Source: Parastagonospora avenae f. sp. tritici 18332-5 (Eukaryota; Ascomycota; Dothideomycetes; Pleosporales; Phaeosphaeriaceae). Taken from it: 64,000 bases of DNA. Positions 1 to 11,405 of this stretch are shown piece by piece. Made by a program: the position numbers and the translations under genes. Under the pieces are notes generated by a model. The model searched no databases and had not been told where the DNA came from. It saw only the letters and a program-made list of their open reading frames with translations. Position 1 is the first letter of the stretch, and every line of letters starts with the position of its first letter. The DNA lies in assembly GCA_022559985.1 (NCBI GenBank), contig JAFJTR010000002.1, forward strand, positions 558,001-622,000, given 5' to 3'.

Positions 1-763
1 GGAGACCCTGAACATGGTAGAAGAACCCGTGACCTTGTGTGATGCCAACAAACACTTCATACAGAGTGAGTAGGTATGTCGATAGTAGTGTTTCATCCTT
101 CACAGCCGTGGCTGGATCTTGGATTGCTTTGAGCATCTGACTCAAAGCTGTGCCGTATAGTGAACGCGAGCGATTAATCAGGGGATGATTTCTGTTGTTC
201 ACGGCGAGCTGTGCGGCAGACACCGCATCTACGGCAGCAAGCAGGACTTCACTGTTTGCAGGCAGAGTGGGCAAGGCCAGCATCAATGCCGAAGGCGGAG
301 GAAGCGCCGGACCATCTGCAGTGGGGAGGTACAGTGCAATGAAGGTGCCAACATGTTGGATGCGGTCCGCAGCAATCGAGCTGACACGTTTTGGCAGCGT
401 CGTATCGACGGGTATCTCTTCCGCGGAAGAGCGGCGAGATATCGCCTGTGAGCTTCCAGTCGACGTTGTAGTAGTGGTGGTCGGACTATGATTCGCATAT
501 TTATATCGACTTTCGTCCTCTTTGATAAGTTCCGGTTTATCAGTCTGCTGGTCGAATCTGTGAAGGATGAAAGACTGGGTCGGCCGGTAACCGGGACACT
601 TGGTCCCACGCCTTACACAGATGTTGCATTCCGGTTTCGTCTCATCACATCGCACCTTTCTCTGCACGCGACAGCATTAGTGCTTCGGTCAGATGTATAT
701 TGGTGGCTTGCCGAGCTCGCGTACCTTTCTGCACTCAAAACAGCCTGTGGATCTCTTCGGCAT
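1..763 (-). CDS. Zn2Cys6 fungal transcription factor, N-terminal part (cut by window edge)
   Basis: This gene is hidden because its zinc cluster is split by an intron. Exon 1 is 763..725 and begins ATG-Pro-Lys-Arg-Ser-Thr-Gly. A 63-nt intron (724..662, GT...CACTAAT...GCAG) follows, and exon 2 runs from 661 off the left end without a stop. The spliced N-terminus contains GCFECRKRKVRCDETKPEC and continues to a sixth cysteine in TKCPGYR, giving C-x2-C-x6-C-x6-C-x2-C-x6-C. A Ser/Thr-rich linker follows, then a helical segment typical of the fungal-specific transcription factor domain (LLAAVDAVSAAQLAVNN, then DETLLSTYLLTLYEVF). It is expected to be a nuclear DNA-binding regulator; its target genes cannot be inferred. 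The C-terminal half lies outside the window. Confidence 0.85.
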
Positions 764-2144
764 GGTCAAGCGAAGTGCGGGGCGTCGATCACACGCAGCG
801 TCGCAGCCAGGCGCTCAAAGGCGTCGACGTGTGGAAGTCGGGGGACTGCTTCCTGATGGCGGGCATACGATGGGTATATGTCATTGCTAGTTTTGTGGAC
901 GCAGGGCATGTGAAGAGGATCGAGGATAGCTGCGGGCACAGCCGCTAGACGTGTCGTGACAGGGCCAAGCAACGACCTTGTATCCAAAGGGTGGCCAATG
1001 GCTGTCAACGGGTCTAGAGCCTTAAACTTTAGTTCTGTGATTGCGTCTGCACGCTGAGGCCAGTTGGGAAAGTCCGATGCAGGTTGAAATGCCGAATCAT
1101 GCCACGCCGGTCTTTGCGATGAACACCGGCGATCTGTCTCATCTACAGAGCAGTTGCTCCGGAAATTTGTTGAATTTCCAGTATGGAAGATGGCATGGTG
1201 ACGAGAGCTTGGATTTGTTCGCCGTTTTCACTGCATGGTCCAGGGGTACAAAGAGAGCGGGAAGTACTCCGCATCCACGGGTCGCCGAGCAGAAACGCCA
1301 CTCTCACAGCTTACCAACTGAAGACCCATGGGCAAAGTGACGGACAGAATGTTCTTAAGACTGTAGAAACGTATGTCAAGGCAAGTATGATTAAGGCTGA
1401 CTTGCCGTTTGAATGTCGAGCATGTCGCGACGTTCATAAGCCGGTGCATGATCGACGACACGTCCGCAGCTTTTATGCAAGACGCACTCAAAGCAGATCA
1501 TCCGAAAATCCTTCCACATCCACGACAACTCGCTTTTAATGCTCTTCCATCACATCATTCTATTGACCGTAATCTTACAGCACGTATGGTGTGATTCTAG
1601 GTATTGAGTTTACTGCGCGGCGGCTTCGCTTATGCAACCCTGCGAAAGGGACGGTGATCATCGAGTGCACAGCATCAAGTCTATTGGATGGCTGATTGAG
1701 ACAAGTCCACACGGTTGCATTAGGATTGTAGGCGGCGCAGTTCGAGTAACGATCCAGTGAATAGGTGGCGTTGATCGAAATGCTTATTTGCACGTCAAAT
1801 GCATGATAGCTTCGGAAGAGTAGCAGAGTGATGAGCTTGATGATTGGGCCTGCGAGATGGTCTGATTGCATCACGTGAGACTTGAAACATAGGAGAAGTG
1901 ATATGTGATGTATTACTTGCATGCCAATTCCTGTTAATACATATTCCTATTCCGCATGCGCATGGTGAAGCCCTGAAGACCAACGTTGTCCTCGTTCCTT
2001 CGCGATGAACCCTGCTGATGCCGTATGGATCGAAATTCCATCTCAACCCTAAACGCCTTGCTACTGGAGCACATTTCTGTCATCTCATATGCGCTAAGCT
2101 GAGAGCTGCGAGCTCAAATAAGCCTGCTCGACCCTGTTCTGCTT
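764..2144. other. Intergenic region, no gene recognised
   Basis: About 1.4 kb between the start of the Zn2Cys6 gene and the stop of the INO80F-like gene. Open frames here are short, lack splice-linked continuation and show no recognisable motif. It should hold the promoter of the leftmost gene and the 3' region of the next one. Confidence 0.5.
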
Positions 2145-2959
2145 TCATCGAGTGTTGGCCGGCGTGAAGCCTGCGTCTGTCATCTCTGTGTCTCCGTTCT
2201 GCGGCGCACTTGATGGAGGGGGCGGCTGAGCTCCCGAGTAGGCTCGTTGCCGTCCTGTTACCTCGGCGTCGTTCTCAGCCGCAGGGGTAGGTCGCTGCTC
2301 ATCATATGCGGGATCGAAGTACTGCCTAGCAGGTTCCGGCGCCCGACTCAACGATGGTTGTAGGGGTGGAAGCGAATTCAGTGGAGGTAGAACGGGCGCG
2401 CCATTGACGGCATGTGGAGATGTGCCTGGTGCGCCGATAGTGCTGAAGTAGTTACCCGATACGCGTCCTGGATCTGGTGTGCTTTGCGCACTGCTCATGA
2501 GGTTACCCTGCAGGACACTCTGATGTCCGCCGACGGCTCCAGCGGGCGGCGTGCCCTTGCGGTTGTGGCTCCTCTTACTCCTCAGCGGCTTGTCGGTAGG
2601 TGTGGGCGGCGGCGAGCTACTACGGTCGCTGTCATCGATATTGTACTCCATGTGCTTGTTGAGTTGCTCGAGAAGGAAGGCACGCTCTAGACGCATTTTC
2701 TGCACGCCCCGGTTCAAGCGCAGGATGCGTTGGCGGGTCGAGTCGTTGGACTCTTCGATGTCGTTGATGCGGCGACGGATGTCAATGCATTTACGGTAGT
2801 ATGCGCCTTCGACCGACGGAGGGAGGTCTTTCTGTGAGTGCGCACGTGCTGCTGTGAGGGTTGTTAGTCGTGATATTCAGTTCAAGCGTGGACGCAGATG
2901 CGACACGCAGGGGAGTGAACGATCAAGTGGCAGAGCAACGTACGTTGTTGAGGCGCCAT
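2145..2959 (-). CDS. INO80 complex subunit F-like coiled-coil protein
   Basis: Two exons: 2959..2944 (ATG GCG CCT CAA CAA C) and 2851..2145, separated by a 92-nt intron with GTACGT donor, CGACTAAC branch and CACAG acceptor. The product is about 240 residues. Residues about 20-75 form a charged coiled coil that begins YYRKCIDIRRRIND and ends ERAFLLEQLNKHME. That pattern matches the conserved domain of INO80 subunit F (TFPT family). The rest is a disordered Pro/Ser-rich tail. By homology the protein would sit in the INO80 chromatin remodeller in the nucleus. The domain call rests on remembered family pattern, so another coiled-coil nuclear protein is possible. The gene is tail-to-head with calmodulin on the same strand. 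Confidence 0.6.
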
Positions 2960-3648
2960 CTTGGACTGGGGTAACAATGTCGCAGACTAATGTGGGCCGA
3001 TGGGAGAGGACACAAGTTGGCGTTGAGCTGGCTGGGTGGCAGGCGCAAGTCTGGGAGAATTGTGGTGTGGAGGTGAGATCGCCCGACGCGGTGATGCTTG
3101 AGCTCGACGCGCTGGTAGCGCCGAGGATCTCCCGAGCCGAGTGAACCACGAAGTTGAGTCGCTCCTGCCTGTCTCACGACCATGTGCAGTTCATTCGCTT
3201 GAACAGTGTACTGATAACTCCACCAGCAAAATTTCTGCCAAAGTTTAAGACAGCGTATAGAATGGACACGCTCACCCTAGAATACAAAGCTCGTGAGCAC
3301 AGCCACAGGGCCTTCATGGGAATGTCGATCCGGTGGCTAGGTAAGTCTATTTTCAGGATACGCAGCAAAAGCATGGCACAGGAAGCGCAACTGGCAGTCC
3401 TTGCTGATTTGGCCATACAAAGGGCAGCAGACACGGCGCATAAGTGGTGATTGTAGGCAAAGAGGGATGGATTGAGGATATGTAGCCACTCTCCGAAGAG
3501 CTTAGCAAGAGAAAGTAACCAGTACGGCCAAAGTGTACCTCCAGGCAACCCAATAAGTCAATCCCGCTTCATCACTCATCGCAGCCGTTTCGGAGCCGTG
3601 TCGCCGTCATCATGTGTATCTTATCCAAACACCAAAAGCACTAGTCCT
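2960..3648. other. Intergenic region
   Basis: About 690 bp upstream of the INO80F-like gene and downstream of calmodulin. It probably holds the calmodulin 3' UTR and the INO80F promoter. A hydrophobic open frame on the minus strand (about 3174-3548) has no coding support. Confidence 0.5.
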
Positions 3649-4591
3649 TTACTTCTGCATCATGAGCTGGACGAACTCGTTGTCTGCGTCGATGTTAGCT
3701 ATATCTCTTGCTATGAATTATGAGCTTCTCACAATCAATGCGGCCGTCACCGTCCTGGTCAGCCTCCCGGATCATCTCGTCAACCTCATCGTCGGTCAGC
3801 TTCTCGCCGATAGAGGTCATGACATGGCGGAGCTCGGCAGCAGAGATGAAGCCGTTGTTGTCGCGGTCGAAGACCTTGAAAGCTTCACGGATCTCCTCCT
3901 CGGAGTCGGTGTCCTTCATCTTGCGGGCCATCATTGTGAGGAATTCTGCTTCTGTTAACAACTTGCTTGCCGGCGCTGCTGTGGGCAGTTTGCGCACCTG
4001 GGAAGTCAATGGTGCCGTTGTTGTCGGCATCAACCTCGTTGATCATGTCCTGGAGCTCAGACTCGCTGGGGTTCTGGCCGAGCGAGCGCATAACGGTGCC
4101 GAGCTCCTTGGTGGTAATCTGGCCTGTATCGCGCCGTCGTCAGTCACTGAATCCTGTACATGTGTTGTGGTGACGCGGCTGGCCGCAGGCACGGTGGGGC
4201 ACCCTGGCCGCCAGCCTTCAACTTGAACGGCAGTTGCGAAGCTGCTTCTGAGTTGAGGGATGAGGGGAAACGTGTCGTTTTCGCTTGCGAACATGATGCT
4301 GGGAGTGGGCACTAACCATCGCCATCCTTGTCCTGTTGCGAAAGTGGTCAGTACTCTGTTTGGACAAAAGAGGCATCTAAACAGCGCTAGGCAGCAAGAC
4401 GGCAGGCGCGAAGAGGAGGGTACTTACGAACAGGGAGAAGGCCTCCTTGAACTCGGAGACTTGCTCCTCGGTAAGAGAATCAGCCTGCAGCGTCGTGTCA
4501 GTTGTGCGCGGCAATGGGTGGTGAGGCTATCATGATGTTTTGCAGGGCGGGGTATGGAAACAGGACGACAGCGCGGGGTCGGACGCACCAT
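3649..4591 (-). CDS. Calmodulin
   Basis: Six exons on the minus strand: 4591..4589 (only the ATG), 4484..4428, 4332..4317 (16 nt), 4123..3998, 3945..3733 and 3683..3649. The spliced length is 450 nt, giving 149 residues, the canonical calmodulin size. Four EF-hands are visible: [36 protein letters not shown] and [12 protein letters not shown]. The protein ends in VQLMMQK. It is the calcium sensor that activates calcineurin and CaM kinases. All introns have GT...AG ends, and each junction restores a codon of the family sequence (for example T|AC giving Tyr in IDYNEF). The first intron directly follows the start codon, so the 5' UTR and the protein body are on separate exons. Confidence 0.97.
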
Positions 4592-4994
4592 GTCTGATGT
4601 GTGGGGGTGTGAGAGGTGACGGGTGGAAGTCTGGCAGCGGACTCGTTGGGAAAGCGACTGAGGAGCGCTTTTTAGGTGCAGTGGGTGTGGAGAGTGAAGG
4701 GAGCGTGCAGGTGTTTGCGGCTGGAGACTTAGTGGTGGAGCAGCTGGGCAGGGCACTGGTGTCAGACTGGTGCTTAGCGCAGCCCTGATGTTGGGAAGGG
4801 GCTCATTAGGCCCAACGCAGGAAGGCGCGATCCGCGATCCGCTCTGGCCGCACCTGGCATCACTGACTTGCGGCTCATTCATGCCATAAGTCGGCTATCC
4901 ACCATTTGCAGAGTCACAGCCCCCACGCGTGCCCTACGACTCCCTCAGGCTTCATTCTATCATGATATAGCGCCCTGAGGCTCGCCAATCCAGC
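4592..4994. other. Divergent promoter region between calmodulin and the syntaxin gene
   Basis: About 400 bp lie between the calmodulin start codon (minus strand) and the syntaxin start (plus strand). It must contain both promoters. No TATA box or other clear element was identified. Confidence 0.5.
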
Positions 4995-6289
4995 ATGTGG
5001 CGGGACCGGACCAACCTGTAGGCTCCAGCTGCATGCGACACCCTGGCCAGACCTCGCTGACGTAGCCATGTAGCTTCATATCCTACCGCCAGTCGTATTC
5101 GCACCACCCTCAGAAGAAGACGCGGTATGGTGGACCAAGCTCCAATGGCTTCGGCGACGACCGGCGCATGCCCGAGGAGCGCCAAGGGCTCATGTCTGCG
5201 GGTGCCTACGAGGACGACGGCGATGCGGTGATTGAGATGGACCTGCTACCTCCGCGATGGCTCGACGTGCAGGACGAGATCACCGAGCAGCTCGCCCAGA
5301 TAGCGAAGCAGACACGCAAGCTCGATCAGCTGCACCAGAAACACGTGCTTCCCGGTTTTGACGACGAAGATGTTAAGAAACGCGAGGAGCGGGAGATTGA
5401 GCTACTCACGCAGGACATCACGAAGAACTTTGTCAGGTGTCAATCGGCAATCAAGCGCATAGACACAATGGTGCGCGAAGCAAAACAGCAGGGCAACATC
5501 AACCAGGGCGAGGAAACCATGGCCAAGAACTTGAAGATATCTCTCGCATCACGAGTCAGCGAAGTGAGCGCAATGTTCCGCAAGAAGCAGTCGGCGTATC
5601 TGAAGAGTGAGTGGTACCTAATGCTTTTGTGAATGGCGCCGCTGACATGGCCAGAAATCCGCGATCTCGGTGGCTTCGCCTCGCCCTTCCGCTCCGCAAC
5701 TCCCGTGCAGAATCCCTACAACGACCCGGCCATGCAGGAATCAGACGCCGATCGCTCCTTCTCACAGGCCACGCTTCTACAAGCCAAACAGCAGCGCCAG
5801 CGACACGATCCCAACGAGTCCCTCATTGCCCAGCGCGAGCACGAGATCGAACAGATCGCACAAGGCATCATAGAGCTTGCAGGCATCTTCCAAGAGCTGC
5901 AGAACATGGTCATTGACCAGGGCACTATGCTCGATCGCATTGACTATAACGTCGAGCGTGTTAATAGAGACGTAAAAGAGGCGGACAAGGAACTGAAGGT
6001 GGCTTCAGGATACCAGAAGCGGAGCATCAAGAGGAAGATCATGTTACTCTTGGCCATTTTGATCGCCGGAGTCTTCATACTCCTGTCGCTGAAGCTTAGT
6101 CGCAAGGGCGGGGATTCCTCGGCGCCGGCCGCCCCAGCAATCCCCGACTTACCGCCTGGGGCCAGACTACAGACCCGGCGGGCATCGGCCTCCTCTAGAA
6201 CAAGTCGCAGCTGGTACCGACGGAAAAGAAGACTATGGGATACACCAGGGGACGATCCGCCATATTCTCAAGGTATTGTACAGTTATAG
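4995..6289 (+). CDS. Tlg2/syntaxin-16 type t-SNARE (Qa-SNARE)
   Basis: Three exons: 4995..5017, 5074..5606 and 5655..6289 (introns of 56 and 48 nt), about 396 residues. The protein starts MWRDRTNLFISYRQSY, the characteristic Tlg2 N-peptide, which binds the Sec1/Munc18 protein Vps45. An N-terminal helical domain (from LPPRWLDVQDE) follows. The SNARE motif runs from REHEIEQIAQGI through MVIDQGTMLDRIDYNVE, where the Q of IDQG is the zero-layer glutamine. The membrane anchor is IMLLLAILIAGVFILLSL, followed by a longer than usual cytosol-distal tail of about 55 residues. It should act in endosome-to-Golgi membrane fusion. The exact C-terminus is less certain because an unseen 3' intron could shorten the tail. 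Confidence 0.93.
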
Positions 6290-6749
6290 ACTACTTACTA
6301 ATAAAGTCTTACCCCATATGAATTCTTACGTGTCTCTCCTCGAGATGGTGCCGCTGATAACGACAGTGATGATTTTCCTGCGGGTGCCATCATACTCTGG
6401 TTCTTGTGAAGTAGAGGACAACGTCATTCCGAACGAATGAGGAAAACGCTGAAAACTCGCCGCGTTCCAATGATCTTCAAGGAAGGCACCACCCTTGCCC
6501 AGCGCACTTATTGAAAGAAATCACTTCCTCATCGCGTCGGCAGCGCGCTTCTTTATTTCTGCAAACGTCATGCTGACAATCAAAAAAAGGCGAACAGCTT
6601 CACTTAGAGCGCATCTCATGTTCCAAGGCGTCTTTTAATTCTCCACAACAGTACACTCGCAGCTACCACTCACAACAATTTTCCTGGACATCATTCTAAC
6701 ACCCTACATTCTCCGCGCACGTTCGGATTTAGTCCAGATTCCTCCGACA
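6290..6749. other. Intergenic region
   Basis: Downstream of the syntaxin gene; about 460 bp with no gene or repeat recognised. Confidence 0.5.
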
Positions 6750-9700
6750 ATGGTCGAAGTAAAGGATTTGACATCTCCGGCGTACGCAGCCAGAAACCCG
6801 GAACGTTGGCGCCTCCCAAACACCATCACGAAATCGATCTGTCTTCTCGCTGGTCGCGAAGCCAGCGCTTCACTCCGCATTACACTTGGAAGGCATGATG
6901 CTGCGAATGCAGCGCACGAAGCCAATTGCTACAAGCCGTTTACATACTGGGACTGGCATGGTGTAGCATCAGATGACACTTATGCGCGGGAATACAAAAG
7001 ACACCGCATTTGGCAGCACTATGGAGGTTTTGAGATTCATGGGACAGCTCATAGGTATCCGACTCCAAAAGAGAGGTGGAGAGTAAGATCATTGACCCTA
7101 AATCGGTGAAGAGAATTCCCGTCGCGCATTGGATGAATATAAATGATCTCCATTTGTATGTCCATTGTCACCCTGGATGTTCCGAGTTATATGCTAATTT
7201 ATGAGATTAGGATCCATAGAAACCTCTATGAGCTCACCGACTGAGACCTTAGCGACGCACCGACTAGGAGAGTAGGAGTGGCACATCCTTGGGCCCTTCT
7301 TCTCGAGCGGGATGCGGACTCCCTGGAACATTTCCTATCCGAACTCAAATGGCTGGGCATCCCAGACTTTCGCGATTCGACTGATATATTTGCCCTAGAG
7401 CTTGTTCGGAAACGCTGCAGGAAACTTCAGACGCTATCGATACGAGGGAAACAGTCGGAAGGCAAGCCAGTGAATTCTCACGACTACATCTGCAAGTTGC
7501 CATACATGATCGCGACGTATGTTCCGAAAAGCGTCACGACACTCGAGCTTGGATTTTCATTCCCGTACCTCGACCACCTCGCCAGTGTTTTGAAACATAG
7601 CAAATCGCCTATCAGGTGCATAGGCATTGACTTCGGGGTCTGGGTTTAAGAACATCCAAAGAATCCTACTGCCACGAACGAACTTAGAAGGGACGTCATC
7701 AAGGAGGCTGCTACACTTGCAGCACAAAAGGCTCGCTTCGAAGCCTACGAGAAAGCGCACGACGAAACACTTGGAGCTGGAGAGAAGTCGATTCTACAAG
7801 AGTCTCAATCTGGCCAAGATCAGGAACAAGACTCCTTCGAGCACGCAAAACACGCCTTCGAGCACGACTTTTATGCTCAGGAGAGCGGTTCGGTGCCTAT
7901 CTCTCTCGCACAATCTGGGGGCTCGAAGTTTAGGTTTGAGAAGGTCGGCCATCATGAAGACTTGGTCAACTATGTCAAATTCACGGATGATAGCACATTA
8001 CCTGGGATGCTGAGCGGACTTCATCAATTCGGCAGAGCGCATAAGCATATTGATCTCTTCAGATCGAAGCCCGAGTGGCAAGAGAAGAGCTTGGATCTTG
8101 TGCATCCGGCTGCATTGGTACAGGCTGGAGCGCCTTCAGACGCAAATTCCATGTCTGGAGTCTACCAGTGGCTCAACAGCACATTCAAATGGCGACCAGT
8201 ATTCGATTGGGACAGCTTCATTGGTCCAAATCCGAAGGGTTCTCACAAAGCCTTACTTCAATGATGGAACCTCGACCCAAGGCTAAAACCAGAACAACTC
8301 CTCGACAGAATCTCAACACAATTCGGCCTTCTCACGGAAGCCAATATACCACTCCACATCCTCCTCGGCCGCCGTCACACAGACAAACCAAGCATATACT
8401 GGGGCACACCCACCTCCCCTCCATCCTCCATGGAAAAATACCTCAGAACACCCTTCGAATTCAACCTAAAAGCCATCGCCCCCCTCATCTCCATCCTTTC
8501 AATAATGTACGACCTCCGCAGCCCACTTCCCACCAACACCCCCCCTCCCTCCCTCTCAACCGCAACCTGCCCGCGCCCAATCTGCCCATGGCTCGTACCC
8601 TGCCCCTTCCCCCTCCATCCAACATGGCCCACTTCGACTCTCACCGCCTCCTACACCAAGCAAAAAATGGCGAACGCCAAACCCATCAAAATGTCCGACC
8701 CGAGCCTGCCTGACCTCGCGCCCAACACACCTTATCTACCACACACAGGCCATCTGTCCCATTATCCCGAAGACGAAGACACCCTTCACATCGCGAGTAG
8801 GAACGCAGCTTTCGCCCGGGAAGCCATCACGTGGCAAAAGTTCTGCGCCGAGTACGCGCCGCTATTTACGGCGCTGGATACGCTGAATGTGCGCATGTCG
8901 AAGGTGTTTGATGGGATGGGGAGTATCAAGCTTGCGGGGTCGTTGGATGGGGAGAAGGGGTGGTGGATGAGGGCCTGGGCGGATGAGAGTAAGCTCGCGC
9001 TGGGGTGGAGTGTGAGGGGTGGGGAGTTGTTGGGAGATGAAGAGGAGGATGGCGGGGGCGGGGAGTTTGTTGGGAGGTGTTGGGTTAGGCGGGAGGAGGA
9101 TATGGTGATGAAGAAGGAGGAGGTGCAAAAGAAAGAGGAGGTGCAAGAGATGGGAAGAGGGAAGAGGAAGAGAGGAGCTTTGAAGAGAGAAATGGAACTC
9201 GTAAACGAGCCATGGGGAGATGGATGCTTTCGGCGACGCGAACATGGACATGGACGTTTTCCGAGCACCCTACCCAGACGAAGCAGTCATGGACTTCGAC
9301 GAAGCGCCTGACTACGATACGCACTACACTGACCCCTACGCCCTCGAACGCGGTGAAGAATCCGTCGATGACCCGGCATTATCAGACGCCGAAATGGCCA
9401 GCGGCGATATTGAGGAAAATGATAAAGAAGAGTTGCACAAGGCTGTGGATCGCGCTGTTGAAGCTGCAGAACTTGTTAAGCGGCTGGAGGCGAGTGATAC
9501 GTCTGCTCCGAAAACGGTGACGGAGTTGGAGAAAAGACTGAAGAAGGTGTATGGGAAGAGGGTAGGGAGGGTTGCGAGACATGCGTGGTTGCAGAGGATG
9601 AGGGGGTATGTGAAAGATTTGGGGTTAGATGAAGCAGGTGGGATCGATGTCCTCCGGACAACGAGGGCGCAGTTGCAAGCTAGGCTGGCACACTTTAGAC

Positions 9701-11205
9701 CGGAGGATGTGTTTGTGGAAGATGATGGAATGAAGAACGGTATTGGGCTTGTGAAGCAGGATAGAAACTTCGCGGCTGAAGAGCTTGAGAAACGCGGAGG
9801 TCCTGAAAATGACCATCGAGATGGTGCGGGCGAAGACATGCAAGAGCCAGAAGGGCTTGAGGAACTTGGAGATCCCGACAGAGGCTATCCAGACGTTGTA
9901 GGGGAAGAGACCTACGAGTTGGACGGGCTTGGCAGCTTATTTGGTTCGGACGCAGGTCATCCCGATGAGTAGCCAGATAACGAGGACGACGAGGACGGCG
10001 ATTTCTACGGACGCCCTTCGCCAGCGACACACGTTGAGCCAGTGAATGTTGTGGATCCAAATCCTCCACACACCGCCAGGCAGGTTGGAACGCAGATGAT
10101 CCCTAATCTTGACGATATCCTCTCAACACTTCAAATGCACGGCGGTGCACTTACACATCCTCACCCACCACAGCATTCCAGCAATGACCCATCTCACGAA
10201 GTCCGGCAATCCACTGAAGTCTCCGAGACCCAATCTACTGTAACACAGCTAGGCTCTACGACCGTTGAGAGAACGACTACTGCCCAAATTAAGACTGAAA
10301 GTGTACCTGCACCGAGCATTTCAGGTATTGGTGTAGGTCAGGCAGCGCAGCCCGGGGCAGTGCAAGGTCTACCGAAAGGAAAGCTGTACTCTTCGCCACT
10401 ACCGAAATCTAGGTCTGAGATTACACTGCACGAGTCGCCGAAGCTGGGGGAGTTAGAGGGATCGAAGAAGAGAAGTGCTGAGTCTGACAAGGGCGTTCAG
10501 GAAACGAGGAAGGTTGCGCGCGGACCAGAGCGAGAAGATGCGCAGAATGAGGAGTCAGATGTTCCGCCGGGGAAGAAGTCTGGTGAGAAGCAAGGGGAAG
10601 AACCGAGCACATCCATGGCAACAGTGAAGAAGCCAGTTGTCTCGCCAAAAGGGCCAGCTGCTCCGCCGGAAAAGCCAGCTCCACCACTCGAGAAACCAAC
10701 CCCACCGCCCGTTTCCTCAAAGCCAACGCCACCCCGCAAAACCACACCCAAACAACCACCAGCCAAGAAGCTGTCTCCATCACCGTCACCCAAATCACCA
10801 ATCCCACCACCCAAAAAGGCACCCAATTAACAGCGCGCCAAGAAACCCCCTGCCCCAAAGCAAGCCATCAAAGACACTTCTCCCTCCCCCGCACCCTCCA
10901 AATGCCCCGCCCGCAAACGCAAAGACCCCGTCCTCGCAGAGCTAGAGGGCAAAGACCAGAAAGAAAAGGAAGACGTGTTGGGGAGAGCGAGGACGAGGGG
11001 GAGTTCGAGATCGAGGTCGGGGACGCCGGCGTATAAGAAGACGAGTGATGAAGAGAAGGAGTACGGGGAGGATGGAGAGTATGGGGAGGGTGATGAGGGA
11101 GAAGGGGGTAAGAATGGGAAGGGTGGAAAGGGAAAGGCGAAGGCGAAGGGGAAGAGAAAGGCGGGCGAGGGGCAAGAAAAGCGAGTACAGATTTTGTATA
11201 AGTAA
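6750..11205 (+). pseudogene. Large decayed protein-coding gene, function unknown
   Basis: One reading frame carries coherent protein sequence for about 4 kb but is broken by in-frame stops: TGA 7242-7244, TAA 7647-7649, TGA 8262-8264, TAG 9970-9972 and TAA 10828-10830. A one-base frame change lies between about 9200 and 9311. A plausible intron (about 7157-7210, GTATGT...GCTAAT...TTAG) joins the upstream piece. Visible blocks are an N-terminal segment starting MVEVKDLTSPAYAARNPERW, a leucine-rich-looking stretch (LQTLSIRGK...SVTTLELGF), a segment with WMRAWADESKLALGW, an acidic part and a long Pro/Lys-rich tail (about 10620-11205). The first block could resemble F-box/LRR-like proteins of filamentous fungi, but that is weak. 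The protein would have been about 1,300-1,400 residues. No intron placement I could find removes all the stops, so decay is favoured over mis-splicing. Confidence 0.6.
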
Positions 11206-11405
11206 ATTTCCATTATTCGTATATCGCCAATCGTAAGATCAATCTGCTTAGTTCCTCATGTCCTTATCGTGAACGTACTGCCCAAGAACACCCTTCACAA
11301 GCAGTATATCAATTCCTTATTACTATTCCTAAGAACCTATGACATGTACGTAAAAGGAAGCCCAACACTATGAGAACTCTCTCCAACTATGCCCGACCCA
11401 AAATC

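Noticed and set aside
3174..3548. Hydrophobic 124-residue open frame on the minus strand
   Set aside because: It lies in the calmodulin 3' region, has no topology pattern, splice partner or family motif, and could be chance.
7625..7670. Intron that would remove the TAA at 7647
   Set aside because: The best GT...AG pair is 46 nt and would shift the downstream frame away from the coherent protein sequence.
8786..9839. Ser/Pro-rich open frames on the minus strand
   Set aside because: They are complements of the acidic, Gly/Lys-rich part of the decayed plus-strand gene. Low-complexity sequence leaves antisense frames open.
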